A stretch of 44,807 bases of DNA from Sphingomonas elodea ATCC 31461. Lineage in GTDB: Bacteria; Pseudomonadota; Alphaproteobacteria; Sphingomonadales; Sphingomonadaceae. Made by a program: the position numbers and the translations under genes. The stretch spans positions 1-44,807 of the forward strand of contig NZ_AGFU01000070.1 in assembly GCF_000226955.1 (NCBI RefSeq). The letters run 5' to 3'. The stretch's first letter is position 1. Each line of letters opens with the position of its first letter. The notes beneath the pieces were generated by a model. That model was not told the DNA's origin. It ran no database searches and was given only the letters and a program-made list of their open reading frames with translations. This document shows, in pieces, positions 16,758 to 24,530 of this stretch.

Positions 16758-18287
16758 TCAGTGGGCTGCGCTGGTGTCGACCTCGCCGCGCGGGCGGGGG
16801 GTCAGCCAGATGATGCCGGCGGCCAAGACGAAGATGATCGCCGACAGCAGGAAGATATGCGTGGTCGCCAGCGTCAGGCTTTCCTGATCCACCAGGCGGG
16901 CGACCAGGGCGCGGACCTGATCGACCGAGAACCCTTGGGCGGTGAGTGTGTTCATCGTCGGATCGGTGTTCATCCGCGATACGATCTCGCTGCGCGCCAC
17001 GCGCGCGCTGTCGTCCCAGACGCTGGTCGAGATCGAGGTGCCGATCGCGCCCGCCATGGTGCGCAGGAAGCTCATCACGCCGGCGGCCGACGCGGTCTCC
17101 TCCGGCAGCACCGAGCCCAGCGCGAGCGTGGTGAGCGGGATGAAGAAGAACGGCATGCCGAAGCCTTGCAGGAACTGCGGGAAGGCGAAGGTCCAGAACC
17201 CGGCCTGGCTGTTCCAGTAGACGCGGATGAAGGCGGAGAGCCCGAGCCAGAGGATACCGATGGACACGAGCAGGCGTGGGTCCATCTTCTTGGACAGCTT
17301 CGCCACCACGGGCGACATGAACACCGCCGCGACGCCCGAGAAAGCAGTGGCATAGCCGGCATAGGTCGCGGTGTAGCCCTGGCTCGATTGCAGCCATTGC
17401 GGGATGATCACCGCAGAGGCGAAGAAGGTGGCGAAGGCGAAGCTCAGCGAGATCACCGAGACGGTGAAGCCCCGGTGGCGGAATACCCGCAGATCGACCA
17501 CCGGATCCTTCTCGGTAATCTCCCAGGCCAGGAAGACGAGAAAGCCGATCGCCGCGACCACGCCCAGCCAGACGATGGTCATGCTGTTGAACCAGTCATT
17601 CTCGCGGCCGAGGTCGAGCATGATCTGCAGCGCCGCGATCCACAGGATCAGGAGCGCCAGGCCGCCCTTGTCGATGGGCAGCTTCTCGGTGGGCGTCTCT
17701 GCCCGGGTGAGCAGCCGCATCGCCCCGAACACGCAGAGCGCGCAGACCGGGATGTTGATGAAGAAGATCCAGTGCCAAGACCAGTTGTCGCTGATCGTGC
17801 CGCCAGCGATCGGCCCCAGGATCGGCGCGACGACGGTGGTCATCGCCCACAGGCCCATTGCCTGGGCATGCTGTTCCTTCCTGAAGATGCGCAGCAGCAG
17901 TGTCTGCGTCAGCGGCATCAGCGGTCCGCCGCACAGCCCCTGGCCGATCCGACAGGCGACCAGCATGCCGAGCGTCGTCGACATGCCGCACAGCACCGAA
18001 AAGACGCCGAAGCCGATCATGCCGATAATGTAAACGCGCACCACCCCGAACCGCCCGGCCAGCCAGCCGGTGAGCGGCACGCAGATCGCCTCGGCGACGG
18101 CGTAGGAGGTGATGATCCAGGTGCCCTGGCTCGCGGAGATGCCCAGGCTGCCGGCAATGTGCGGCACCGAGACGTTGGCGATGGTGGTATCGAGCACGAC
18201 CATGAAGTTGGTCAGCGCCAGCACCGCGCCGGCAAGGATCAGCGACGGCCCCGAAAGGAAGCCGCCGCGCTGCATCTGCCCGCTCAT
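16758..18287 (-). CDS. emrB: DHA2-family drug:proton antiporter (EmrB/QacA type)
   Basis: 509-residue inner membrane major facilitator with about 14 helices. The start region has the DHA2 signature NFMVVLDTTIANVSVPHIAG with its membrane Asp, then GTWIITSYAVAEAICVPLTGWL. The motif-A loop is represented by LAGRFGVVRVY, and the motif-C-like segment is APILGPIAGG. It pumps hydrophobic drugs through an EmrA-type adaptor and an outer membrane channel, both encoded just upstream. It begins 13 bases after the adaptor stop; AAGGA precedes the ATG at 18287. The frame is open 14 codons further up but without a helix or ribosome binding site. Last gene of the operon, controlled by the divergent TetR protein. 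Confidence 0.93.
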   Translation of the reverse strand: MSGQMQRGGFLSGPSLILAGAVLALTNFMVVLDTTIANVSVPHIAGSLGISASQGTWIITSYAVAEAICVPLTGWLAGRFGVVRVYIIGMIGFGVFSVLCGMSTTLGMLVACRIGQGLCGGPLMPLTQTLLLRIFRKEQHAQAMGLWAMTTVVAPILGPIAGGTISDNWSWHWIFFINIPVCALCVFGAMRLLTRAETPTEKLPIDKGGLALLILWIAALQIMLDLGRENDWFNSMTIVWLGVVAAIGFLVFLAWEITEKDPVVDLRVFRHRGFTVSVISLSFAFATFFASAVIIPQWLQSSQGYTATYAGYATAFSGVAAVFMSPVVAKLSKKMDPRLLVSIGILWLGLSAFIRVYWNSQAGFWTFAFPQFLQGFGMPFFFIPLTTLALGSVLPEETASAAGVMSFLRTMAGAIGTSISTSVWDDSARVARSEIVSRMNTDPTMNTLTAQGFSVDQVRALVARLVDQESLTLATTHIFLLSAIIFVLAAGIIWLTPRPRGEVDTSAAH

Positions 18288-18300
18288 GGTAGAGGTGTCC

Positions 18301-19494
18301 TTACTTGGCCGAGGTATCGATCTCGGCATCCATCGACAGGCCGACGCGCAGCGGGTGCGCCTCCAGCTCCTTTGGATCGAGCGCGACGCGCACCGGCAGG
18401 CGCTGGACCACCTTGATCCAGTTGCCGGTCGCGTTCTGCGCCGGGATCAGCGCGAAGGACGAGCCGGTGCCGCCCGAGAAGCCGACCACGCGGCCGTGAT
18501 ATTCGACATCGCCGCCGTACAGATCGGACGTCAGCTTTACCGGCTGGCCGACCTTCACCTTGGCGAGCTGGCCTTCCTTGAAGTTGGCGTCGACGTACAG
18601 CTGGTTGAGCGGCACGATCAGCATCAGCTGCGCGCCCGGCGCGACCCGCTGGCCGACCTGCACCGCGCGGCGGGTGACGACGCCGTCGAAGGGCGCGCGG
18701 ATCACCGTGCGGGCAAGGTCGAGCTTGGCCTGCTCCACCTTGGCGCGGGCGGCAAGGACTTCGGGGGCGGTATTGGCATTGGCGCCGCTGATCAGCGCCT
18801 GGTTGGCCGCCAGCTGGCCGCTCGCCGCCGACTTGGTCGAGGTCGCCTGTGCCAGCCCTGCCCGCGCGAGGTCCAGATTGGCGCGCGCCGCCTGATAGGC
18901 GTTGGTCGCTGCGGTCAGTTCCTCGCCCGACACCGCGCCGTTCGGCGCCAGATTCTGCCGGCGGGCCAGATCGACCCGCGCCTTTTCGAGGTCGGCCTGC
19001 GCCGCGGTCACCTGCGCGCGGGCACGGGCGATGTCGGCATCGCGGGCCTGAACCTGCGCCGCCAATGCCTGGCTGGTCGCGGAGGTCTGGCCGAACTGGC
19101 GGGTGGCATTGGCGAGGTTCGCCTCGGCCTGGGCGAGCGCGATACGGGCGTCGCTGTCGTCGATCTGCACCAGCACGTCGCCCTTGCGGACGGTCTGGGT
19201 ATCGGCGACCGCCACGCGCAGCACCTGGCCGCCGGTCATCGGCGTGATGCTGGCGCTGTCCGCGCCGACATAGGCGTTGTCGGTGCTCACATAATGGCTG
19301 CCTACGGCCATGTAGTAGCCGCCATAGCCGAGGCCGGCGACCAGGACGAGGCCGCCCACGCCCAGCATCAGCCGCTTGCGCAGCGACTTGCGATTGCCCT
19401 CCTCCGCGTCGACTGCCGCGGGAGCGGGGCTGTGGGGCTTGCGATCAGCGGCGTCGCCGCGGGCGGAGTGGATGGCGGGTTCTGCGTCAGCCAT
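18301..19494 (-). CDS. emrA: EmrA-type membrane fusion protein
   Basis: 397 residues. An acidic/polar cytoplasmic head (1-40) precedes one membrane helix (about 43-66, LGVGGLVLVAGLGYGGYYMAV). The signature STDNAYVGADSASITPMTGGQVLRVAV follows, then a long alpha-helical hairpin (about 115-235), a second lipoyl half (VIRAPFDGVVTRRAVQVGQRVAPG) and a barrel. This is the HlyD-like adaptor that pairs with DHA2 antiporters and bridges to the outer membrane channel. Its ATG overlaps the 3' end of the channel gene by 8 bases, with GAGGT as ribosome binding site. Confidence 0.93.
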   Translation of the reverse strand: MADAEPAIHSARGDAADRKPHSPAPAAVDAEEGNRKSLRKRLMLGVGGLVLVAGLGYGGYYMAVGSHYVSTDNAYVGADSASITPMTGGQVLRVAVADTQTVRKGDVLVQIDDSDARIALAQAEANLANATRQFGQTSATSQALAAQVQARDADIARARAQVTAAQADLEKARVDLARRQNLAPNGAVSGEELTAATNAYQAARANLDLARAGLAQATSTKSAASGQLAANQALISGANANTAPEVLAARAKVEQAKLDLARTVIRAPFDGVVTRRAVQVGQRVAPGAQLMLIVPLNQLYVDANFKEGQLAKVKVGQPVKLTSDLYGGDVEYHGRVVGFSGGTGSSFALIPAQNATGNWIKVVQRLPVRVALDPKELEAHPLRVGLSMDAEIDTSAK

Positions 19495-20953
19495 GGGTCG
19501 AGACCTCGGAAGCGGCAACGGCCGCGTTGTTGGTAGTAAAGCCTCCGCCGAGCGCGCGGACGAGCTGGACGTCGAGTGCGAACGCACGCGCTTCCAGTTC
19601 GGCCACCAGCTGGCGGTTCTGCAGCACACGCTCCTCGGCGGTCAGCACGTCGAGGAACCGCGACAGCCCGCCTTCATAGCGTTGCTGCGCGATGACATAG
19701 GCCTGTTCGGAATCGTTGAGGGCCTGGCGGCTCTCGGCAAGGCGCGTCGCCAGCGCCTTCTGACTCGTCACGGCATCCGCCACATCATGATAGGCGGTCG
19801 TGACGCTGTTGTCGTAGTTCGCGACCGCTTCGTCATAGGCGGCACGCGCACCGGCATATTGGCCGCGCAGCTCGCCGCCGTGGAAGATGGGGAGGCTGAT
19901 CGCCGGGCCGGCCTGAAAGACCGAGGCGCCATTGCCTTTTACCAGATTGTCGAGACCGAGCGCGCCATAACCGGCGAGCGCGCTGAGGCGGATCGACGGA
20001 TAGAAGGCGGCCCGTGCCACCTTGATCCGGCTTGCCGCCGCCTCCACCCGCGCGCGAGCTGCGGCGATATCGGGGCGGCGGCCGATCAGATCGGTGGTGA
20101 CGTCCGCCGGCACCCCGCGTGCCTCGACCGGCGCACGGGGAAGGGCGATCGAAAGACCGCGGTCCGGGCCCTGACCGAGCAGCGCCGCGATCCGGTTGCG
20201 GGTGAGCCCGATCTGCTCGTCGATGCCGGCGAGCTGCGCGCGGGCCGCAGGCACCGCAGCGGCGGCCTGCTTTTCCTCGGCGCGGGTCTCCAGCCCGTTG
20301 GTGACGCGGTCGGTAACCAGCTTCTGCGTGGCAAGCCGCACCTGCAGCGCGCGTTCCTGAACCGCGCGATCGGCGGCGAGGCGGGCAAGATCGGCATAGG
20401 CTGCGGCGATATTGGTGGAGAGGGCGAGGCGGGCCTGTTCCAGCTCCAGCCGGGCGGCTTCCGCCTCCGACGTGGCGGCGGCGAGCTGCGCGCGGTTCCG
20501 GCCCCACAGGTCCAGATCGAAGGCGAGGTTCAGCGTGCCATAGCCGATGGTCTGCACGTTCGACGGGATATTGATGGGCAGGCCGTTGCCGGTGTTGATC
20601 TGGTTGGCCGCGGCCGACCCGCTTGCATCGACGCGCGGCAGCGAGGCGGCGCCTGCCTGCACCGCATAGGCTTCGGCCGACCGCAACCGGGCGGCCGCCG
20701 CGGCGAGGTTGGGCGCGCTGCGGAACGCTTCGTCCATCAACCCGTTGAGCTGCGGATCGTTATAGGCCGTCCACCAGTTGGTGACTGGCCATGCTGCCTG
20801 TGGCGTGCCGGCCAGCGACTGGCTGGCGGCATAATTGCCTGCCGCGCGCACTTCGGGGCGCGCGTCGAGATCGGGCACTGGGGCGCAGGCGGCCAGCGCC
20901 GATGCGGCGGCAGCGCTCAGCAACAGGGGCCTTGTCGGAAAACGACTCATCAT
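19487..20953 (-). CDS. Outer membrane efflux lipoprotein, NodT/TolC family
   Basis: 488 residues. A lipoprotein signal ends in the lipobox LAAC with Cys23. Two tandem TolC-type OEP repeats follow, with the family landmarks TNWWTAYNDPQLNGLMDEA near the N-terminus, DLDLWGRNRAQLAAA mid-protein and the repeat RRPDIAAARARVEAA about residue 320. It forms the trimeric outer membrane exit duct for the EmrAB-like pump encoded downstream. Two ATG codons are adjacent (20953 and 20950). The leader would be only about 10 bases if transcription starts downstream of the AATAGT at 20975-20970, and no ribosome binding site is visible. Repressed, by inference, by the divergent TetR protein. Confidence 0.93.
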   Translation of the reverse strand: MMSRFPTRPLLLSAAAASALAACAPVPDLDARPEVRAAGNYAASQSLAGTPQAAWPVTNWWTAYNDPQLNGLMDEAFRSAPNLAAAAARLRSAEAYAVQAGAASLPRVDASGSAAANQINTGNGLPINIPSNVQTIGYGTLNLAFDLDLWGRNRAQLAAATSEAEAARLELEQARLALSTNIAAAYADLARLAADRAVQERALQVRLATQKLVTDRVTNGLETRAEEKQAAAAVPAARAQLAGIDEQIGLTRNRIAALLGQGPDRGLSIALPRAPVEARGVPADVTTDLIGRRPDIAAARARVEAAASRIKVARAAFYPSIRLSALAGYGALGLDNLVKGNGASVFQAGPAISLPIFHGGELRGQYAGARAAYDEAVANYDNSVTTAYHDVADAVTSQKALATRLAESRQALNDSEQAYVIAQQRYEGGLSRFLDVLTAEERVLQNRQLVAELEARAFALDVQLVRALGGGFTTNNAAVAASEVSTHG

Positions 20954-20966
20954 GGGATACGAAAAC

Positions 20967-20982
20967 CGTACTATTGGGTACG
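20967..20982. promoter_or_regulatory. TetR operator O1 at the efflux operon promoter
   Basis: CGTAC-N6-GTACG dyad. The longer sequence here is the inverse of the second site at 21025-21040 (ACCGTACTAT and GGGTACGA shared), so two near-identical sites face each other, 58 bases apart centre to centre. O1 overlaps AATAGT (20975-20970 on the minus strand), a likely -10 element of the efflux operon. Confidence 0.75.
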
Positions 20983-21009
20983 AGTTCCAGATGGGCGGCA
21001 CATCTTCTC

Positions 21010-21043
21010 TTGTCAATATGAAATCGTACCCTATAGTACGGTA
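21010..21043 (+). promoter_or_regulatory. tetR promoter with overlapping operator O2
   Basis: TTGTCA (21010-21015), 16 bases, TATAGT (21032-21037): a near-consensus sigma-70 promoter. The second CGTAC-N6-GTACG dyad (21025-21040) covers the -10 element. Predicted transcription start is about 21044, the A of the tetR ATG, implying leaderless mRNA and tight autorepression. Confidence 0.7.
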
Positions 21044-21685
21044 ATGGTACCACTTACCCCAAAGTGCATCGGGAAACGTGAGGCGCGGAAGCTGGACCGT
21101 CGGGCTGCGATCCTCGCCATCGCCAAGCGTCACTTCATGGAACAAGGCTATGCGGCCGTATCGATGTCCGCGATTGCGGCCGAGCTAGGCGGGTCGAAGG
21201 GTACGCTGTGGAGTTATTTCGCGTCGAAGGAAGAGCTGTTCGACGCCTGTGTCGACGAGGCGACGCGGGACTATCGCGCCCAGGTGCTGCAGTTGCTCGT
21301 GCCGTCGGGCAATCTGCAGGCCACGCTTTGCGCGTTTGTCCGCAGCCTGTTGTGCAAGATCATGTCCAAGGAAGCGATTCAGCTGCACCGGGTGATCCAT
21401 GCCGAGGTGGAGCGATCGCCGGAAATGGGGGCGATCTTCTTCCGTCGTGGCCCCCAGCGTACCCGCGAGATCCTGGCGGACTATCTGCGCGATGCCATGG
21501 AAAAGGGGCAGCTGCGCCAGTCCGATCCGCTGCGCGCCGCTTTCGCGCTGACCAGCCTGTGCATGGGCTATCAGCAGCGTGCGATGCTGGGCTATGTGTT
21601 CAGCGAGGCGGAAATCGACGAAGAGACCGATTACATCGTCGACGTCTTCCTGCGCGCGTTTGCGCCGGAGCCGCGCACCGCCTAG
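21044..21685 (+). CDS. TetR/AcrR family repressor of the efflux operon
   Basis: 213 residues. The N-terminal helix-turn-helix lies at about residues 41-60 (MSAIAAELGGSKGTLWSYF) followed by the typical SKEELFDA helix. The C-terminal helical domain resembles AcrR/TetR_C ligand-binding domains that respond to pump substrates. It is transcribed away from the NodT-EmrA-EmrB operon, with two identical-type operators in the 90-base shared region, which makes it the local repressor. No ribosome binding site precedes the ATG; the promoter places the transcription start at or next to the start codon. Confidence 0.92.
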   Translation: MVPLTPKCIGKREARKLDRRAAILAIAKRHFMEQGYAAVSMSAIAAELGGSKGTLWSYFASKEELFDACVDEATRDYRAQVLQLLVPSGNLQATLCAFVRSLLCKIMSKEAIQLHRVIHAEVERSPEMGAIFFRRGPQRTREILADYLRDAMEKGQLRQSDPLRAAFALTSLCMGYQQRAMLGYVFSEAEIDEETDYIVDVFLRAFAPEPRTA

Positions 21686-21708
21686 CGTGATCGCGAGGGG
21701 GGACGAGC

Positions 21709-22212
21709 ATGGCGCCAATTGACCGGAAGTCGCGCGGGGCGTCGCCTGTGTGCGGGCTGGTGCTGGCGTTCCTGCTGGCTGGATGCGAGGCAGCGCCCGA
21801 CACCCCGCCGCCGCCGCCGTCTCTCCGCTATGCCGGATTGCCCGTGCAGGGCAGCCTCGCCGATGCCACGGGCGCGGGCTTCGGCAACTGCATCCAGATG
21901 ACGGGCAGCCATCTACGCTGCCGTCGCTCGGGCGTGATGCTGCTCGGCGAGGGGCCCTATGAAGCGGCGATCGATCTCATCGGCAGCGACGGGAGCGGCG
22001 GCTTCCGCCAGCTCACCCTGTGGCATGACCGCGACCAGTCCGCTCCGCTGAAGGTGGCCGAGGTGTTGAAGCGGCAGGGCTGGACCTACCGCTATACCGG
22101 CGAGGGCGATCGCGGCGACCAGATGGTGCTGGTCCGCAAGGGCGCTCCGGTCCATTTCTCGGTCGACCTCAGTTATTGGGGCAAGCGGCGCATCCGGATC
22201 CTGCCGGAGTGA
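21709..22212 (+). CDS. Small predicted lipoprotein of unknown function
   Basis: 167 residues. The N-terminus (CGLVLAFLLAGC) ends in a lipobox with Cys26, so a lipid-anchored envelope protein is predicted. A proline run (PPPPP) links to a globular part with a Cys pair (about residues 64 and 73), then WHDRDQSAPLKVAEVLKRQGW and a C-terminal basic strand. It starts 23 bases after the tetR stop and could be co-transcribed with it. GGGGGAC precedes the ATG. I recognise no family. Confidence 0.7.
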   Translation: MAPIDRKSRGASPVCGLVLAFLLAGCEAAPDTPPPPPSLRYAGLPVQGSLADATGAGFGNCIQMTGSHLRCRRSGVMLLGEGPYEAAIDLIGSDGSGGFRQLTLWHDRDQSAPLKVAEVLKRQGWTYRYTGEGDRGDQMVLVRKGAPVHFSVDLSYWGKRRIRILPE

Positions 22213-22225
22213 GGCGCCGGGCGCG

Positions 22226-22462
22226 TCACGGGCCATCCTCGGCACGGAGATCGTCGTCGGAAGGGGCATAGTCCAGCAGATCGCCGGGCGTGCAGTCGAG
22301 ATAGCGGCAGATCGCGGCGAGGGTTGCGAAGCGCACCCCCTTCACCCGGCCCGACTTGAGTAGCGACAGGTTGCTTTCGGTGATTCCGATCGCCTCGGCC
22401 AGCTCCTTCGAGCGGACCTTGCGCCGGGCGAGCATGACATCGAGATTGACGATGATCGGCAT
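22226..22462 (-). CDS. XRE-family helix-turn-helix regulator (YozG-like)
   Basis: 78-residue Cro/CI-type DNA-binding protein. The helix-turn-helix SKELAEAIGITESNLSLLKSGRVKGVRFATLAAIC covers about residues 18-52, and CTPGDLLDY marks the end of the domain. Its ATG shares one base with the stop of the upstream membrane protein gene (TGATG), so the two are translationally coupled. Small XRE proteins of this kind are commonly paired with DUF2975 membrane proteins. Its target is probably its own operon. Confidence 0.9.
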   Translation of the reverse strand: MPIIVNLDVMLARRKVRSKELAEAIGITESNLSLLKSGRVKGVRFATLAAICRYLDCTPGDLLDYAPSDDDLRAEDGP

Positions 22463-23091
22463 CAGACGAAGCTGTCCAGATCACGGCGTGCGTCCAGGCC
22501 CGCCTCGACCGCCCAGATCGCGGCATAGGCGGCGACGGCGAGCAGCAGCCCTGCACCGATCTTGTCGAGATAGATGACCATCTCGATCTTGTCGCCATTG
22601 GGCGTGCCGGGCGAAAGCAGCGTTCCCAGAAGGCTTTCGTAGATCGGGCTGGTCAGCGCCCAGGCGACGGCTGCGATCGAGGAGAGACGCAGCCAGCGAA
22701 GCGCCTGGCCCAGCACCGTCTCGCCCTTGCCGCCGAGCCGCCGCAGCGCCAGACCGACGCCGATCAGCACCACGGCGAACGGCCCCAGGTTGATCGCCTC
22801 GATGGCGGCCAGGCCCAGCCGTACCTGCGGACGCCAGACATAGGCCTCGAACGCCTGCAGGCGCTCGGGCGTGGCAAGCACCAGTACGCGGACGTCTTGG
22901 TCCAGCAGGATCGAGGGCTGGTTGCGCCATCCGCAGCCAAAGCCGCCGCCGCAGACCGGCGAGGCGCCCGGCGACAGGCCGGCGACGACGATGACGACTC
23001 CCATCACCACCGCGGCGACCAGGAAGATCAGGCCGATCGCACGGCACAGCATCGCCTTGCGTGGGGGCAACCAATAGCCGTTTTGCATCAT
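22462..23091 (-). CDS. DUF2975-like membrane protein
   Basis: 209 residues from ATG 23091 (an upstream in-frame ATG at 23115 would add eight residues; neither has a strong ribosome binding site). About four hydrophobic helices lie near residues 15-40, 90-115, 125-150 and 175-195, with a periplasmic loop carrying two Cys (GGGFGCGW region). Size, helix pattern and coupling to a YozG-like XRE regulator match the DUF2975 group, whose function is not known. It probably senses or is controlled through the partner regulator. Confidence 0.75.
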   Translation of the reverse strand: MMQNGYWLPPRKAMLCRAIGLIFLVAAVVMGVVIVVAGLSPGASPVCGGGFGCGWRNQPSILLDQDVRVLVLATPERLQAFEAYVWRPQVRLGLAAIEAINLGPFAVVLIGVGLALRRLGGKGETVLGQALRWLRLSSIAAVAWALTSPIYESLLGTLLSPGTPNGDKIEMVIYLDKIGAGLLLAVAAYAAIWAVEAGLDARRDLDSFV

Positions 23092-23176
23092 AATCTTTCT
23101 GTTTGACGAAAACATTTTGCCATCTTACACGGTATCGGCGGCTGATGGATAGCCGCGTTGCGTGGGGAAATCCGAC

Positions 23177-23854
23177 ATGATCGGCTGGAACTTTGGCGTG
23201 CTGGGCGCATCGCTGGCGCTCGTCTCGATCCCGGCGATGGCGCAGGAGGCAGGGACGGTGCCGCAACCGACCCGCGAGCGCGCGGAAGTCGCGCTGGGCG
23301 TGCTGCGACACGGGGCGGATTTCCATCCGCTGGGCAGCAAGCTGGTGTTCAACCTGCCGCAGCTTCCGCCCGGCCAGGTCTATGACGGCATGGAGGAGAA
23401 CGGCACGACCGACGTGCAGCTGCTCTATCGCAGCATGCCGCTGCGCTTCCTGCTCAAGCCCCGGTTGACCGGCAAGCTGCAGATCAACACCGACGGCCGC
23501 ACCAGCTTCGCCAGCGCCGGGGCGGAGTGGCGCCAGCATTTTCTGCGCGGTGCGGTCTATGTGCAGGGGGGCATGGGGCTGACGGTGATCGACGGGTATC
23601 GCTTCACCCCCGATCCGTTCGCGCCCGGCATCTCGCCGATGGAGGCGCGGAGTCGCTACGTCGTCTATCAGCGACGCACGTCGTTCGGATCGAAGGTGCT
23701 GTTCAATCCCAATGCGTCGATCGGCGTGCGCCTGGGTACCCGATGGAGCGCGGAACTGGCGTGGGAGCATTACAGCCACCACAGCCTGTTCTCCGCGCAG
23801 AACCCCGGCATCGACAATGTCGGCATCCGGCTGGTGCGGCGCTTCGGCCACTGA
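23177..23854 (+). CDS. pagL: PagL-like lipid A 3-O-deacylase (acyloxyacyl hydrolase)
   Basis: 225 residues. Signal peptide MIGWNFGVLGASLALVSIPA then MA-QE, followed by an eight-strand-type outer membrane barrel. The C-terminal family block reads WEHYSHHSLFSAQNPGIDN then VGIRLVRRF, giving the catalytic His198-x-Ser200 pair. PagL enzymes remove the 3-position acyl chain of lipid A in the outer membrane. The usual Asn after the Ser is His201 here, and the third catalytic residue is not obvious at the expected distance. ATG 23177 has GGGGA eight bases upstream; a GTG at 23162 is possible. Confidence 0.8.
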   Translation: MIGWNFGVLGASLALVSIPAMAQEAGTVPQPTRERAEVALGVLRHGADFHPLGSKLVFNLPQLPPGQVYDGMEENGTTDVQLLYRSMPLRFLLKPRLTGKLQINTDGRTSFASAGAEWRQHFLRGAVYVQGGMGLTVIDGYRFTPDPFAPGISPMEARSRYVVYQRRTSFGSKVLFNPNASIGVRLGTRWSAELAWEHYSHHSLFSAQNPGIDNVGIRLVRRFGH

Positions 23855-23930
23855 GCGTCCACAGCGTCGGCGGCAAACTGTTCGTCGTGAACCGGCTGCG
23901 CAGCGTGGGCCGGGCGATAGGGAAGGTGGC

Positions 23931-24140
23931 ATGACGCTGTTTCACCTAGGCCTCGGCCTGATCGCCGCGCCGGGTGCAAGCGCGATGGACATGGTCCGCA
24001 AGACCAGGCTGCCCGCCTATGGCAAGGTGATCGGGCGCTATATGGAGGGGAAGGATGGTGGCTCGATCCTTCAGGTCGATCGCGTCGAGAAGCTGATGCC
24101 CGGCAGGAACTGCCATCTGGCGGACGCGCTGGGCGGCTAG
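23931..24140 (+). CDS. Small exported protein of unknown function
   Basis: 69 residues with a strong ribosome binding site (GGGAAGG, four bases before the ATG). The N-terminus MTLFHLGLGLIAAPGASA looks like a signal peptide or short membrane helix. The mature part is basic and has one Cys (PGRNCHLAD). It follows the PagL-like gene by 76 bases. The stop TAG falls in a CTAG palindrome shared with the stop of the convergent DoxX-like gene. No family recognised. Confidence 0.5.
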   Translation: MTLFHLGLGLIAAPGASAMDMVRKTRLPAYGKVIGRYMEGKDGGSILQVDRVEKLMPGRNCHLADALGG

Positions 24141-24526
24141 CGCCGGGCACCGCCCGCCCACAGCGCCCACCAGCAGAGCAAGGGCTGCACGAACAGGCGC
24201 GGGGCATGATAGGTCCAGCCAAGCCCGGTGCCGGTCGAAAGGTCCTGCACCGCGTGCTGGAGATTGGCCGGGAACACGCACAGCGCATAGAGCGCAAGCA
24301 TCACCCCCGCGAGCGGGCGCAGTCGCACCGTCAAGAGGGCGAGGGCGCCGGCGATCTCGCACAGTCCGGTGCCGGCGATCACCAGCGCTGGGTGGGGGAC
24401 CCAGGCGGGCGTGATGTGCAGGAACGGGCGCGGCACCGCCAGGTGCAGCACGCCCGCCAGCAGATAGAGGCTCGCCAGCACGATGCGCGCCCAGCGGCGC
24501 GACGGTGTTTCGGCTGGCGCGCCCAT
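24137..24526 (-). CDS. DoxX-like small membrane protein
   Basis: 129 residues with four predicted helices and the DoxX-type pattern: LASLYLLAGVLHLAVPRPFL, ALVIAGTGLCEIAGALALL, LRPLAGVMLALYALCVFPANLQHA and a C-terminal helix QPLLCWWALW. DoxX-like proteins are small quinone- or respiration-linked membrane proteins of poorly known role. ATG 24526 lies four bases after the fumarase stop, so the two are co-transcribed. The frame is open upstream but that part lies inside the fumarase gene and is arginine-rich. Confidence 0.8.
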   Translation of the reverse strand: MGAPAETPSRRWARIVLASLYLLAGVLHLAVPRPFLHITPAWVPHPALVIAGTGLCEIAGALALLTVRLRPLAGVMLALYALCVFPANLQHAVQDLSTGTGLGWTYHAPRLFVQPLLCWWALWAGGARR

Positions 24527-24530
24527 ATCC

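Noticed and set aside
19376-21043. Upstream extension of the TetR frame by several hundred codons
   Set aside because: The extension is antisense to the EmrA and NodT genes and crosses the promoter and operators. The TetR fold begins after 21044.
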